Source: DTU019 sp050949825
GTDB taxonomy: Bacteria; Bacillota; Syntrophomonadia; Syntrophomonadales; Syntrophomonadaceae
Assembly: GCA_050949825.1 (NCBI GenBank)
Contig: JBMNGL010000003.1
Span: forward strand, 310,001 to 374,000
Length of the DNA stretch: 64,000 nucleotides
Reading direction: 5' to 3'
Shown piece after piece: positions 15,972-23,754 of this stretch. The position numbers and the translations under genes are program-made. Every line of letters begins with the position of its first letter. Position 1 is the stretch's first letter. The notes under the pieces are model-generated. The model made no database searches. It worked only from the letters and a program-made list of their open reading frames with translations, and was not told where the DNA came from.

Positions 15972-16673
15972 CTATTCACCCTGGATCAGCTCCCGGTATG
16001 CGTCGCGGATGGCCTTGAAGTCCTCCCAGGCCGGCCGTTTGTAGGCCTCATTGCGCAGCAGGGCGGCGGGGTGAAAGGTGGCTATGATTTTCCTGCCCTG
16101 CCTGGTTAACCAGGTACCGCGTATTTTGGTTATGCGAACATTCGGGTCAATTACGGTTTGACTGGCCATTGAACCCAGGCAAACGATAATCGCGGGATCA
16201 ATCAGGCGAATTTGGGCCTCAAGAAGGTTTCGGCATTGTCTGACTTCATCCGGATGGGGCAGTCTGTTGCCGGGTGGACGACATTTCACCACATTGGCGA
16301 TATACACCTCGGCACGTTTTAATTCGGCTGCAGCCAGGATGCGATCCAATAATTGCCCGGCCCGGCCCACAAAAGGCACCCCTGCCATATCCTCATCTTT
16401 TCCCGGGCCTTCCCCCACAAACAGGATACGGGCCTGGGGATTGCCATCCCCAAAAACCACTTGTTGGCAACCTTCCCGCAGACCGCAATTCTGGCACTGC
16501 AATGCTGCTTCCTTCAATTCTTGCAGGTTTTTTGTGCTCGGATAGCTTTGTTCATAATTGACCCCGGGAAGAAACGTCCCCGGCCCCAGTGGCGGCAACT
16601 CCTTTTTCTCCTCAACTTTATCCGCATTCACCATCCCTGGCAGGTCAAACAATCCAGGTTGTTCTGTAGACAT
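15972..16673 (-). CDS. Family 4 (Fe-S) uracil-DNA glycosylase
   Basis: 233 aa from the ATG at 16673, which directly follows gggagagggg; earlier in-frame ATGs (16739, 16688) lack a ribosome site. It removes uracil from DNA. Diagnostic parts are the CQNCGLREGC cysteine pair of the [4Fe-4S] site, the uracil-pocket motif GEGPGKDEDMAGVPFVGRAG (about 85-104), IANVVKCRPPGNR with the next Cys, and the C-terminal TFHPAALLR catalytic-loop motif. The N-terminal ~60 residues, rich in E/K/P, extend beyond the enzyme core. It lies upstream of tsaE on the same strand. Confidence 0.93.
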   Translation of the reverse strand: MSTEQPGLFDLPGMVNADKVEEKKELPPLGPGTFLPGVNYEQSYPSTKNLQELKEAALQCQNCGLREGCQQVVFGDGNPQARILFVGEGPGKDEDMAGVPFVGRAGQLLDRILAAAELKRAEVYIANVVKCRPPGNRLPHPDEVRQCRNLLEAQIRLIDPAIIVCLGSMASQTVIDPNVRITKIRGTWLTRQGRKIIATFHPAALLRNEAYKRPAWEDFKAIRDAYRELIQGE

Positions 16674-16745
16674 TGTCCCCTCTCCCATTGGCTTATAGTC
16701 CAATACTTCCACATATTTGCCATTATTATTATAATACATAGTAGT

Positions 16746-16808
16746 GGGTGCCAGGCACCAAATTATGAAGTTGTTGCAATAACTTCATAACTATGGTGCC
16801 TGGCACCC
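16746..16808. repeat. GGTGCC palindromic element, copy 1
   Basis: A near-perfect 63-bp inverted repeat. Outer arms are gggtgccaggcacca and tggtgcctggcaccc; inner arms are ttatgaagtt and aacttcataa; the terminal loop is 8 nt. Each outer arm is itself a small palindrome (ggtgcc-n-ggcacc). It lies between the GH18 and UDG genes. A shorter relative is at 50317-50358. This word is known to recur in clostridial genomes, but I cannot name an element. Confidence 0.85.
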
Positions 16809-16818
16809 GGTAAAACCT

Positions 16819-18165
16819 TTACTGGCGAAGGATTTTGTAGAGGTCATCGAAGCCGTTGCCGATGCGCCAAAAGGCGATGCCACCGAGACGATTGGTGGTG
16901 GCCAGATTCCACTTCGCGGCCAGGCTGCTTTCGTTTTCCAGCCAGATGGTATGTTGCCGGCCGTTTTCATCGGTGTAGAGGTAATAAGGACTCATGCTTT
17001 TCCAGTCAAAGCCTGCTGTGACCCGATACTTGTTTTGAATAATGGCCAGTTTGGGCCTGGTGACGGTCACCGCCCTCCCGGTGGAACCCCAGTCATAGCC
17101 ATATGTAGGCAGTCCCAGGAGGATCTTCTCACGGGGGATATTAGCTATCATATAGGTTCCTACATCCCGTACCCACCACAGTGGAGCAACCGGCCCCGTA
17201 GCGCTGTCCGGATAGCAATAATCATAGGCCATTACCACCACCCGATCCACAATCTGGCCGATAGCTTTATACTGATAGGCTACCGACCATTTTTCCTGGC
17301 CGGTTCGGGCAAATACCGCCACCGAAACTATTTTGTCCGCCCCCAGGGTGTTCTTTAACTCATGTAAAAACTGGGTAAAGGCGTCAGCATCTGCGGGGGG
17401 AATGAACTCAAAATCAATATTTACCCCATCATAGCGGTCTTTTTTTACCTGCGCATGGAGTTGTTTGATCAGGTTTTGCCGATAGCCGGCGTTGCTCAAC
17501 AGGGTATGCAAGGCCTCCTTATCCATCAAAGCCACTCCCAGGTGAGCGCGTACGTTATGGAGGCGGGCATACTGCAGCACCTTTTCATACTGGTCCTGGT
17601 AATCATAGCTGAGATTGCCCTGCTTGTCAGTTTTGAACCAGCGCAAAGCCACATCGGTAAATAGATCAATGTTTTGGGCGTACTCATCCCAGGGGGTATA
17701 GTAATAATAGGCAAACACCTCGGGTTTATAGCTGAAAGAAATATCCACTTCCCCGCTCACGCTGTCCCAGCTAACCGTGGCCCCCAGGGTTTCAGCCAGA
17801 AAACGCAGCGGGATATAACTGCGCTCCCGGTAGATAAACGGCGTCACGTCAAGGTTCTTCGCCACCCCGTCAACCCGCGCGGTTTTGCTGCCAATAACAA
17901 ATTCGATATACTTGTCCTGGCAATCCATAGCAACCTTGCGCAAGGCGCCGTCCCAGTATACCGCCCCTTTCAAGGCCGGGTCTTCGACCACAAAGCGCAC
18001 CGGCACCATGGTGCGTCCTTGGATAAGAAGCGCCCCCGGTGTAAATTGCCTCAATTCACCTTCGATACGTATACCCGGATTAGATGCTGCCGTTAGCGGC
18101 CATACCATACTGCCAAGCAGCAGCATGGTTATTATTAGCATGACAACTGGTTTTTTCCCCAACAT
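16819..18165 (-). CDS. Secreted GH18-type glycosidase with copper-amine-oxidase-like N-terminal domain
   Basis: 448 aa. A signal peptide (about 1-27, ...GSMVWPLTAA) precedes two copper-amine-oxidase-N-like ('stalk') subdomains (about 35-145), seen as GRTMVPVRFVVED and RSYIPLRFLAETLGATVSWD. The remainder is a GH18 TIM barrel with catalytic motif DGVNIDFE near residue 248. The general acid Glu is present; Asn replaces one motif Asp, as in spore-cortex YaaH/SleL-type enzymes. It probably cleaves peptidoglycan or cortex aminosugar linkages rather than chitin. The start ATG has ggagg 8 bases upstream. It is a single gene. Confidence 0.9.
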   Translation of the reverse strand: MLGKKPVVMLIITMLLLGSMVWPLTAASNPGIRIEGELRQFTPGALLIQGRTMVPVRFVVEDPALKGAVYWDGALRKVAMDCQDKYIEFVIGSKTARVDGVAKNLDVTPFIYRERSYIPLRFLAETLGATVSWDSVSGEVDISFSYKPEVFAYYYYTPWDEYAQNIDLFTDVALRWFKTDKQGNLSYDYQDQYEKVLQYARLHNVRAHLGVALMDKEALHTLLSNAGYRQNLIKQLHAQVKKDRYDGVNIDFEFIPPADADAFTQFLHELKNTLGADKIVSVAVFARTGQEKWSVAYQYKAIGQIVDRVVVMAYDYCYPDSATGPVAPLWWVRDVGTYMIANIPREKILLGLPTYGYDWGSTGRAVTVTRPKLAIIQNKYRVTAGFDWKSMSPYYLYTDENGRQHTIWLENESSLAAKWNLATTNRLGGIAFWRIGNGFDDLYKILRQ

Positions 18166-18244
18166 TATACATCCTCCATTACAGGCAGATTATATTTATT
18201 AGACGATCATTTTCCAGCCCCGGTTCATCTCTCCCTGTAATGAA

Positions 18245-18272
18245 AGAAATAACCACCTGAAGAATCAGGTGG
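18245..18272 (-). terminator. Terminator downstream of etfA
   Basis: An 8-bp perfect stem (18253-18260 with 18265-18272, tetraloop agaa) is followed on the minus strand by the T-rich ttatttcttt. Confidence 0.65.
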
Positions 18273-18303
18273 CTTATAAACCAATTAATTAAACTTTTGT
18301 TTA

Positions 18304-19260
18304 TTAACCTAATATCTGTTTAATCTCCTGTATGAGCAATGGCAACACCTGGTACAGATCACCTTCGATGCCATAGTCTGAAGATTGGAATATCAAAGCA
18401 TTCTCATCCTTGTTAATGGAACAAATGACCCTGGCGTCGCGCAGCCCGCAAACGTGCTGCACCTGGCCGGAAACACCAATGCCTATATAAAGATCGGGTT
18501 TGACCTGTTTGCCGGATAAACCGATGCAGCAGCTCTCCGGCAGCCAGTGCATCTCCTCGGCCAGCGGTCGTGTGCAGGCAATTTCCGCACCCAGTAAATC
18601 GGCCAGTTCCTTAACCATAGCCATATCTTCCTGGCGCTCCACGCCACGCCCGGCGCAAACGATTACCCTGGCCTGGGTAATGTCTCCTGCCTCGCGCTGG
18701 CTTGCCTTTCTTTCCAGGACTTTAATGGAGGAAGGTGGTATAGCCTCAAGGGCCTTTATGCGGCCCTGTTTGCCTTCCATTACCGGGGCGGGCTCAAACG
18801 CCCGGGGCGGTATGGTGGCCATTTGCGGTCGGGCCGCACATTCCACCTGCTGCAGAGCCGCGCCGCCGAACATGAGGCGTTCCATCAATAACCGGCCGGA
18901 AACGGAGTCAACCTCAAAGCCAATACATTCGGTGCATAATCCGGTCTGCAGCCGAGCGGCCAGCCGGGCAGCCAGTTCACGTCCCTGGAAGGTGGCGGAC
19001 AGGAGAAACACATCGGCATCGGCCGCCTCTATCTCTGCAGCGATACTGGCGACATAGTCCCCCAACAACTGACCCTCACCCAGAGCGGGTATCAAAATTA
19101 CTTCATCCGCACCGTGTTTAATCAACTCTTGTGCATCCGCCGTCTCACCCTGAGTGAGAACAATGAGGCCGGTCTGTAGTTTGGCCGCCAGCATGAGGCC
19201 GGCATTCATCATTTCCAGAGTCAATTCACGGTTGTCTGCCATCACAAAAATCCCTGCCAT
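18304..19260 (-). CDS. etfA: Electron transfer flavoprotein alpha subunit
   Basis: 318 aa. With EtfB it forms the FAD-carrying heterodimer that accepts electrons from acyl-CoA dehydrogenase. The C-terminal FAD domain is typical: ARVIVCAGRGV, the CIGLSGKQVKPDLYIGIGVS region, VQHVCGLRDARVICSINKDENA, and SDYGIEGDLYQVLP. The N-terminal domain contains LLSATFQGRELAARLAARL. It is last of the acyl-CoA dehydrogenase-etfB-etfA operon, 4 bp after etfB, and followed by a terminator. The ultimate acceptor in this organism is probably a membrane FixC/ETF-quinone-type or Fe-S oxidoreductase. Confidence 0.96.
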   Translation of the reverse strand: MAGIFVMADNRELTLEMMNAGLMLAAKLQTGLIVLTQGETADAQELIKHGADEVILIPALGEGQLLGDYVASIAAEIEAADADVFLLSATFQGRELAARLAARLQTGLCTECIGFEVDSVSGRLLMERLMFGGAALQQVECAARPQMATIPPRAFEPAPVMEGKQGRIKALEAIPPSSIKVLERKASQREAGDITQARVIVCAGRGVERQEDMAMVKELADLLGAEIACTRPLAEEMHWLPESCCIGLSGKQVKPDLYIGIGVSGQVQHVCGLRDARVICSINKDENALIFQSSDYGIEGDLYQVLPLLIQEIKQILG

Positions 19261-19264
19261 TTTC

Positions 19265-20035
19265 TCACCCCCTATTAAGTAGACCGGCTTTCATTAAGGC
19301 CTCGCTAAAGGCTTTGACTGCAGCCGCATCTGCTCCGAATTTAACACAGTTGCGATCCATTTTGGCCAGGCTCATCTGTTTGGTTATCAGTCTGGCCGGA
19401 TAGTCTCCGGGAAGGTCATCTTTGGAAATGTTGACCACCGGTTTCTTGGAAGCTCCCAGGGTATCTTTTAAACCGGGAATACGTGGGGTGTTGATGTCAG
19501 GTGCCACTGTGATCAGCACCGGCAGCGGGGCCTGCAGCACTTCCAGGCCGAAGGCGGTCTTGCGTTCTGCGACTATGCGGTCACCCTGTACGTCTGCTTT
19601 TTGCACATAGGTGATGCAGGGCACATTGAGGTTCTCTGCGAGGCGCGGACCTACCTGCTGAGCATATAAATCGCTGGAACCTTCACCACAGACAATGATA
19701 TCAAAGGGCATCCGGGCTTTGATCACATCCGCCAGGATAGCTGCTGTCTGGGACGGTTCCAGGTTGGCAAAGGCGGGATCATTGATAAAATAGGCCTGCT
19801 CCGGTCCGCGGGACAAGGCATCTTTAATGCCTTTACCGGCATCCGGGGTGCCAACCGTAATTGCCGCCACCCGGCCGCCATGCTGTTCCCCTATTTGCAC
19901 CGCTGCCTCTATGGCATTACGGTCATAGTCACTCAGTTTATAATTGGCCCACTCCAGATCCAGCTTCCCGGAAGCGCCGGCTTTTACATAAGCTTCGTCC
20001 ACTACCCATTTAAAACAGCATATGATATCAAGCAT
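19265..20035 (-). CDS. etfB: Electron transfer flavoprotein beta subunit
   Basis: 256 aa. This subunit binds an adenine nucleotide (AMP in classical ETFs; FAD in bifurcating ones). Recognisable stretches are LSDYDRNAIEAAVQI, ITVGTPDAGKGIKDALSRGPEQAYFI in two parts, ICGEGSSDLYAQQVGPRLAE and LPVLITVAPDINTPRIPGLKD. Whether it is of the electron-bifurcating class cannot be settled by eye. ATG start with ggtgag upstream. It is 101 bp downstream of the acyl-CoA dehydrogenase gene and 4 bp before etfA. Confidence 0.96.
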   Translation of the reverse strand: MLDIICCFKWVVDEAYVKAGASGKLDLEWANYKLSDYDRNAIEAAVQIGEQHGGRVAAITVGTPDAGKGIKDALSRGPEQAYFINDPAFANLEPSQTAAILADVIKARMPFDIIVCGEGSSDLYAQQVGPRLAENLNVPCITYVQKADVQGDRIVAERKTAFGLEVLQAPLPVLITVAPDINTPRIPGLKDTLGASKKPVVNISKDDLPGDYPARLITKQMSLAKMDRNCVKFGADAAAVKAFSEALMKAGLLNRG

Positions 20036-20136
20036 TACTACTCACCTCACCTATACTGTATTAATTGAGCACGCCACAGATAAACCGGGATCAACGGCTC
20101 TGCAGCGTGCTCAATCATCTTCATCAAAAAACGGAA

Positions 20137-21276
20137 CTAGCGGAGCACATTACCGGCAATAACCATGCGCTGTGCTTCAGAGGTTCCTTCATAGATTTCC
20201 GTTATTTTGGCATCGCGCATCAGACGCTCTACCTTTTGTCCTTTTACGTAGCCGTATCCGCCATGCACCTGCACCGCTTTAATTGTATGGCGCATGGAAC
20301 ACTCTGCAGCAAACAATTTGGCCATGGCAGCTTCTTTGCTGAATGGTTTGCCCTGATCCTTAAGATAACAGGCATTGTAGGTCAGGAAGCGGGCTGCCGC
20401 AACATCAGTGACCATATTGGCAATCCACCATTGCACCGCCTGATTCCTGCTGATCGGTTTACCGAATTGAACGCGCTGCTTGGAATAACTGATGGATTCA
20501 TCCAGGGCTGCCTGAGTTATGCCCACCGCCTGAGCAGCAATTCCAATACGGCCGTGGTCAAAACCATTCATAGCGATCCTTAATCCTTCGCCTTCTTTGC
20601 CGAGCAGGTTTTCTTTGGGGATGCGGCAATCTTTAAAGATGATTTCCGAGGTTTGCGAAGCACGCAGGCCCATCTTGGCAAAATGCTCCCCGACTCGCAT
20701 TCCGGGAGTGCCTTTGGGAACGATAAAACAGCTTAGCGCCCGACCGCCGTCTGCTTTGCTGGTCCAGGCGAAAGTAATATAAGTATCTGCTACCGGCCCA
20801 TTGGAACAGAAGGTCTTGGTGCCATTGAGCACATATTCGTCGCCTTCTAGCGCCGCAGTAGATGTTGCAGCCCCCACATCGGTGCCGGCTCCCGGTTCAG
20901 TCAGGGCAAAAGCCCCCAGATGTTCACCCTTGGCCAATGGAATCAAGTATTGTTTCTTTTGACTCTCATTACCATACAGCAACAGGGGCAGACAAACCAG
21001 ACCAGTATGCACCGACATGGTGAAACCTGTGGATGCGCAGCAGTAGGACAGTTCCTCCACCGCGATGGCATAGGTCAGATAATCAGTGCCAGCACCGCCG
21101 TATTCCTGGGGAATCGGCATGCCCATCCAACCACCCTCGCCAAGCTTCTTGATAACTTCGACAGGGAAGCGGCTGTTCTCATCGATCTCCACCGCTATTG
21201 GATCTACATAGGTCTTCCCGAACTCACGCATGTTCTCTCTAACCAGTTCCTGCTCTTCCGATAGTTTGAAATCCAT
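20137..21276 (-). CDS. Acyl-CoA dehydrogenase
   Basis: 379 aa from the ATG at 21276, which has aaaggag 8 bases upstream; an in-frame start at 21297 lacks one. It is an FAD enzyme that introduces the 2,3-double bond in acyl-CoA, passing electrons to EtfBA. Signatures are AFALTEPGAGTDVGAA (flavin/substrate loop), KTFCSNGPVADTYITFAWT, and the C-terminal ITEIYEGTSEAQRMVIA, which carries the catalytic Glu of short/medium-chain enzymes. First gene of the operon with etfB and etfA. Likely substrates are butyryl-CoA or similar short chains, by context only. The promoter overlaps a candidate operator at 21371-21407. Confidence 0.96.
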   Translation of the reverse strand: MDFKLSEEQELVRENMREFGKTYVDPIAVEIDENSRFPVEVIKKLGEGGWMGMPIPQEYGGAGTDYLTYAIAVEELSYCCASTGFTMSVHTGLVCLPLLLYGNESQKKQYLIPLAKGEHLGAFALTEPGAGTDVGAATSTAALEGDEYVLNGTKTFCSNGPVADTYITFAWTSKADGGRALSCFIVPKGTPGMRVGEHFAKMGLRASQTSEIIFKDCRIPKENLLGKEGEGLRIAMNGFDHGRIGIAAQAVGITQAALDESISYSKQRVQFGKPISRNQAVQWWIANMVTDVAAARFLTYNACYLKDQGKPFSKEAAMAKLFAAECSMRHTIKAVQVHGGYGYVKGQKVERLMRDAKITEIYEGTSEAQRMVIAGNVLR

Positions 21277-21355
21277 TACACTCGCTCCTTTCAGCATATT
21301 GTATCCCCCTGCACACCAAATTACAGGCGGTCAATATTCTATTTTGTATCTGAAT

Positions 21356-21407
21356 TGTATATAACGAGCAATTACTTTGTCAATCATTAATTTGCATGCA
21401 AAGTAAT
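21356..21407 (-). promoter_or_regulatory. Promoter of acyl-CoA dehydrogenase operon with overlapping inverted repeat
   Basis: On the minus strand TTGACA (21383-21378), a 16-bp spacer and TATACA (21361-21356) form a plausible sigma-A promoter. The inverted repeat attactttg (21371-21379) / caaagtaat (21399-21407), enclosing the palindrome tttgcatgcaaa, overlaps the -35 box. The MarR gene lies immediately upstream, so this is a natural operator candidate. Confidence 0.65.
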
Positions 21408-21521
21408 ATGGCACAAAGATACCCCTGGTTCTGCAACCTATCGAATCTGCGGAGCAATACTATGCCTTCTCATAATATTAATATGTTAATTTGATGAGTG
21501 CGATCATGTGTGTAAAATTAT

Positions 21522-21938
21522 TTATGAATGGTGATTCAATTCTTCCAATAATTTGTGGAGTAAACCTGACTCCTTAGGATCCAATCTATCCAAAGCTTTT
21601 TTATTAGCCCGCTCAATCGCTGCATTAACAGGCGCCTTCAGTGCACTGCCCTGCTCGGTTAGTATAACCCGTAAGGCTCTGCGATCCTTGGGATCAGGCT
21701 GGCGGCTGATCAAGGATTTGGCTTCCATACGGTCCAGTATGCCGGTAACTGTTGATCCATCCAGGTAGAGCCGTTCAGCCAGTTGTTTGGCCGTCTGCCC
21801 ATTGTCGTCCCAAAGGCACTTTAGTACTGCATACTGGCCCGGGGTAACGCCATATGGCGCCAATTCAGCCTTAAATAATTGCTGTATCGCATTTTGGGCT
21901 TTTGTCAACACAAAGTTCACGCATTGTTCTAATTCCAT
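21522..21938 (-). CDS. MarR-family transcriptional regulator
   Basis: 138 aa with the MarR winged-helix layout: helix-rich N terminus, LKCLWDDNGQTAKQLAERLYLDGSTVTGILDRM (split across recognition helix, about 45-80), the wing RQPDPKDRRALRVILTEQG, and a C-terminal dimerisation helix. These regulators commonly bind aromatic or CoA-thioester ligands. It lies between the acyl-CoA dehydrogenase operon and the DUF35/thiolase-like pair, all on the minus strand, so it may control one or both. ATG start with aaggag upstream. Confidence 0.92.
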   Translation of the reverse strand: MELEQCVNFVLTKAQNAIQQLFKAELAPYGVTPGQYAVLKCLWDDNGQTAKQLAERLYLDGSTVTGILDRMEAKSLISRQPDPKDRRALRVILTEQGSALKAPVNAAIERANKKALDRLDPKESGLLHKLLEELNHHS

Positions 21939-22021
21939 GCAAATACTCCTTAAATCGCTATATAGATATGATTATAACATAATGTTATCGAAATAATAAA
22001 CCGGGAAAGAGTCCAGCAACT

Positions 22022-22420
22022 TCAAGGTCTTGCTGTTGGGGTCGAATTTAGCGGCCGAAACACCAAACACGCTTTTCTACTGATTTCATCAATGGTCATT
22101 TCCACCGCCATATCTATATGCACCGCTTCGGGGTCGCAATCCACAATGCGGGTTGCCATGACGACCCCTTCATGCAGGGTAACCAAAGCATAAATATAAG
22201 GAATATCACCCCCGGATTCCGTCAGGGTGCTTTTATGGACTACGCTGTAACTGTAGACTTGGCCTTGTCCCCGAGTGCGGCGCCATTCCCATTGCTGGCC
22301 CCAGCATCCGGGGCAATGGCTGCGCGGGTAAAAAATAAACTGCTGGCAGTCGGTACAATATTGCAGCCACAGTTCTCCTTTATTGATATGTTCTTCGTAA
22401 GTCTGTTTGGGATCATGCAT
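22022..22420 (-). CDS. DUF35 OB-fold / zinc-ribbon protein
   Basis: 132 aa. The N-terminal rubredoxin-like zinc ribbon (CTDC...CPGC, about 22-40) is followed by an OB-fold domain with GQGQVYSYSVVHKSTLT and the C-terminal VEMTIDEIS strand. DUF35 proteins bridge thiolase-like enzymes to partners, for example in archaeal thiolase/HMG-CoA synthase complexes and in steroid side-chain aldolases. It starts 6 bp after the thiolase-like gene, with ggggagg upstream, so the two almost certainly form a complex. Confidence 0.92.
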   Translation of the reverse strand: MHDPKQTYEEHINKGELWLQYCTDCQQFIFYPRSHCPGCWGQQWEWRRTRGQGQVYSYSVVHKSTLTESGGDIPYIYALVTLHEGVVMATRIVDCDPEAVHIDMAVEMTIDEISRKACLVFRPLNSTPTARP

Positions 22421-22426
22421 AGTCTA

Positions 22427-23590
22427 TTACCTCCCCAAAACCAGGCTGCATTCAGTGCTCATCACACCGCCATTGCCATTGACAAAAGCCAGATTGTTTG
22501 AGGCGACCTGGCGCGGACCGGCCTCCCCCCGCAATTGGCGCACAGCCTCAATAACATGTGACATGCCTCCCGCAAATGAAGGCTGCCCCATGGAAAGCTG
22601 GCCGCCATGGGTATTGCAGGGCAAATCACCTTGATACGTAAGGTCATGACCGGCCACAAAAGCCCCCCCTTCACCCTTGGAGCAGAAGCCGGCATCCTCC
22701 AGGGTGATCAGCACTGTGATGGGATAACAATCATAAAGGGAAACCAAATCAATTTCCGCAGGGGTGCATCCGGCCATGGCAAAAGCACGCTTGGCTGAGG
22801 CTTGCACCGGGCTAATAGTGATATCCGGCGAGTAGACAATAGAATTATGGGTACAGGCTTCCCCCCATCCCCGGATAAAAACCGCATTATCCAGGGCTAT
22901 GCCGCTGTCGCTGCGGCTGACCACCACTGCAGCAGCGCCGCTGCAAGGCCGCACAATTTCCAGCAGGTGCAAAGGATCAGTTATCATGGGTGACTGTAAA
23001 ACCTCGGTTATGGTAAGCGGGGCTTGATTGAATAAGGCCAGCGGGTTCTGCAGAGCATTAAAGCGCTGGTCCACTGCAATTTTGGCCATCTGCTCAGGTG
23101 TGGTGCCATAAAGGTGCATATGCCGCCGGGCAATCAAAGCATATCCCGTGTTGAAGCCCATTGGGGCATAGGGCAATTCGTAATCAATCTCCGCCTGTGA
23201 CATGACTGATGTTTTCCCCTGCAGGGTATTGAAGACCTGGCTGTCCCAGACCCCGCCGCTCAGGCACAGACAATGATTGTAAAGCCCGGCTTCCACCAAA
23301 ACTGCTGCCCGGGCTACAGCACCGACCGCACTCGCTCCGCCTAATTCCACCATGTTAAGATAGCCCGGCTGCATTTGCAGATATTCAGCTACCTGGGCCG
23401 GCCACATAAACGCACTATCTTCGCTGGGAGGAGTAACCAGAAGTCCATCTATCTCATTTTTCTTAAGCCCGGCATCTTCAAGCGCCAAACGGCCGGCTGC
23501 GGCCAGTAAGCTCAGGGTGCGCTGCCCCTGCGCCTTTTTAATAGGTGCCAATTCAGAAATACCGGAAATTACTGCTCGCCTGTTTTTCAA
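22427..23590 (-). CDS. Thiolase-like protein (SCP-x/Ltp2 type) lacking the usual catalytic Cys and His
   Basis: 387 aa thiolase-superfamily protein, annotated by similarity as acetyl-CoA acetyltransferase or lipid-transfer protein. The fold is supported by AAAGRLALEDAGLKKNEIDGL in two parts, VELGGASAVGAVARAAVLVEAG and the C-terminal NTHGGQLSMGQPSFAGG. At the nucleophile position (GGSCA in active relatives) it reads GGASA (Ser87), and the GHP motif is GQP. Classical thiolysis is thus doubtful. DUF35-linked aldolases have similar substitutions, making an aldolase or non-thiolytic condensing role plausible. The start is TTG with aaaggggg upstream. Confidence 0.85.
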   Translation of the reverse strand: MKNRRAVISGISELAPIKKAQGQRTLSLLAAAGRLALEDAGLKKNEIDGLLVTPPSEDSAFMWPAQVAEYLQMQPGYLNMVELGGASAVGAVARAAVLVEAGLYNHCLCLSGGVWDSQVFNTLQGKTSVMSQAEIDYELPYAPMGFNTGYALIARRHMHLYGTTPEQMAKIAVDQRFNALQNPLALFNQAPLTITEVLQSPMITDPLHLLEIVRPCSGAAAVVVSRSDSGIALDNAVFIRGWGEACTHNSIVYSPDITISPVQASAKRAFAMAGCTPAEIDLVSLYDCYPITVLITLEDAGFCSKGEGGAFVAGHDLTYQGDLPCNTHGGQLSMGQPSFAGGMSHVIEAVRQLRGEAGPRQVASNNLAFVNGNGGVMSTECSLVLGR

Positions 23591-23754
23591 CTCGGGTCCC
23601 CCTTTCCTGTCCTCATAATATCTTATGACGGTCTGCTTTTACAAACCTGGAATATTTAAGGTACAATAGCGGTATCTAGCTGCGGGCAGGTACCCGGCCG
23701 CTCCTTGATGTTGGCGGGGCGCTGGTGTGTTGATCAGGAAGGCAGGAATACGGC

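Noticed and set aside
16746..16808. Rho-independent terminator for the UDG gene
   Set aside because: The hairpin is much longer than usual and no T-run follows on the minus strand; the same word recurs elsewhere as a repeat.
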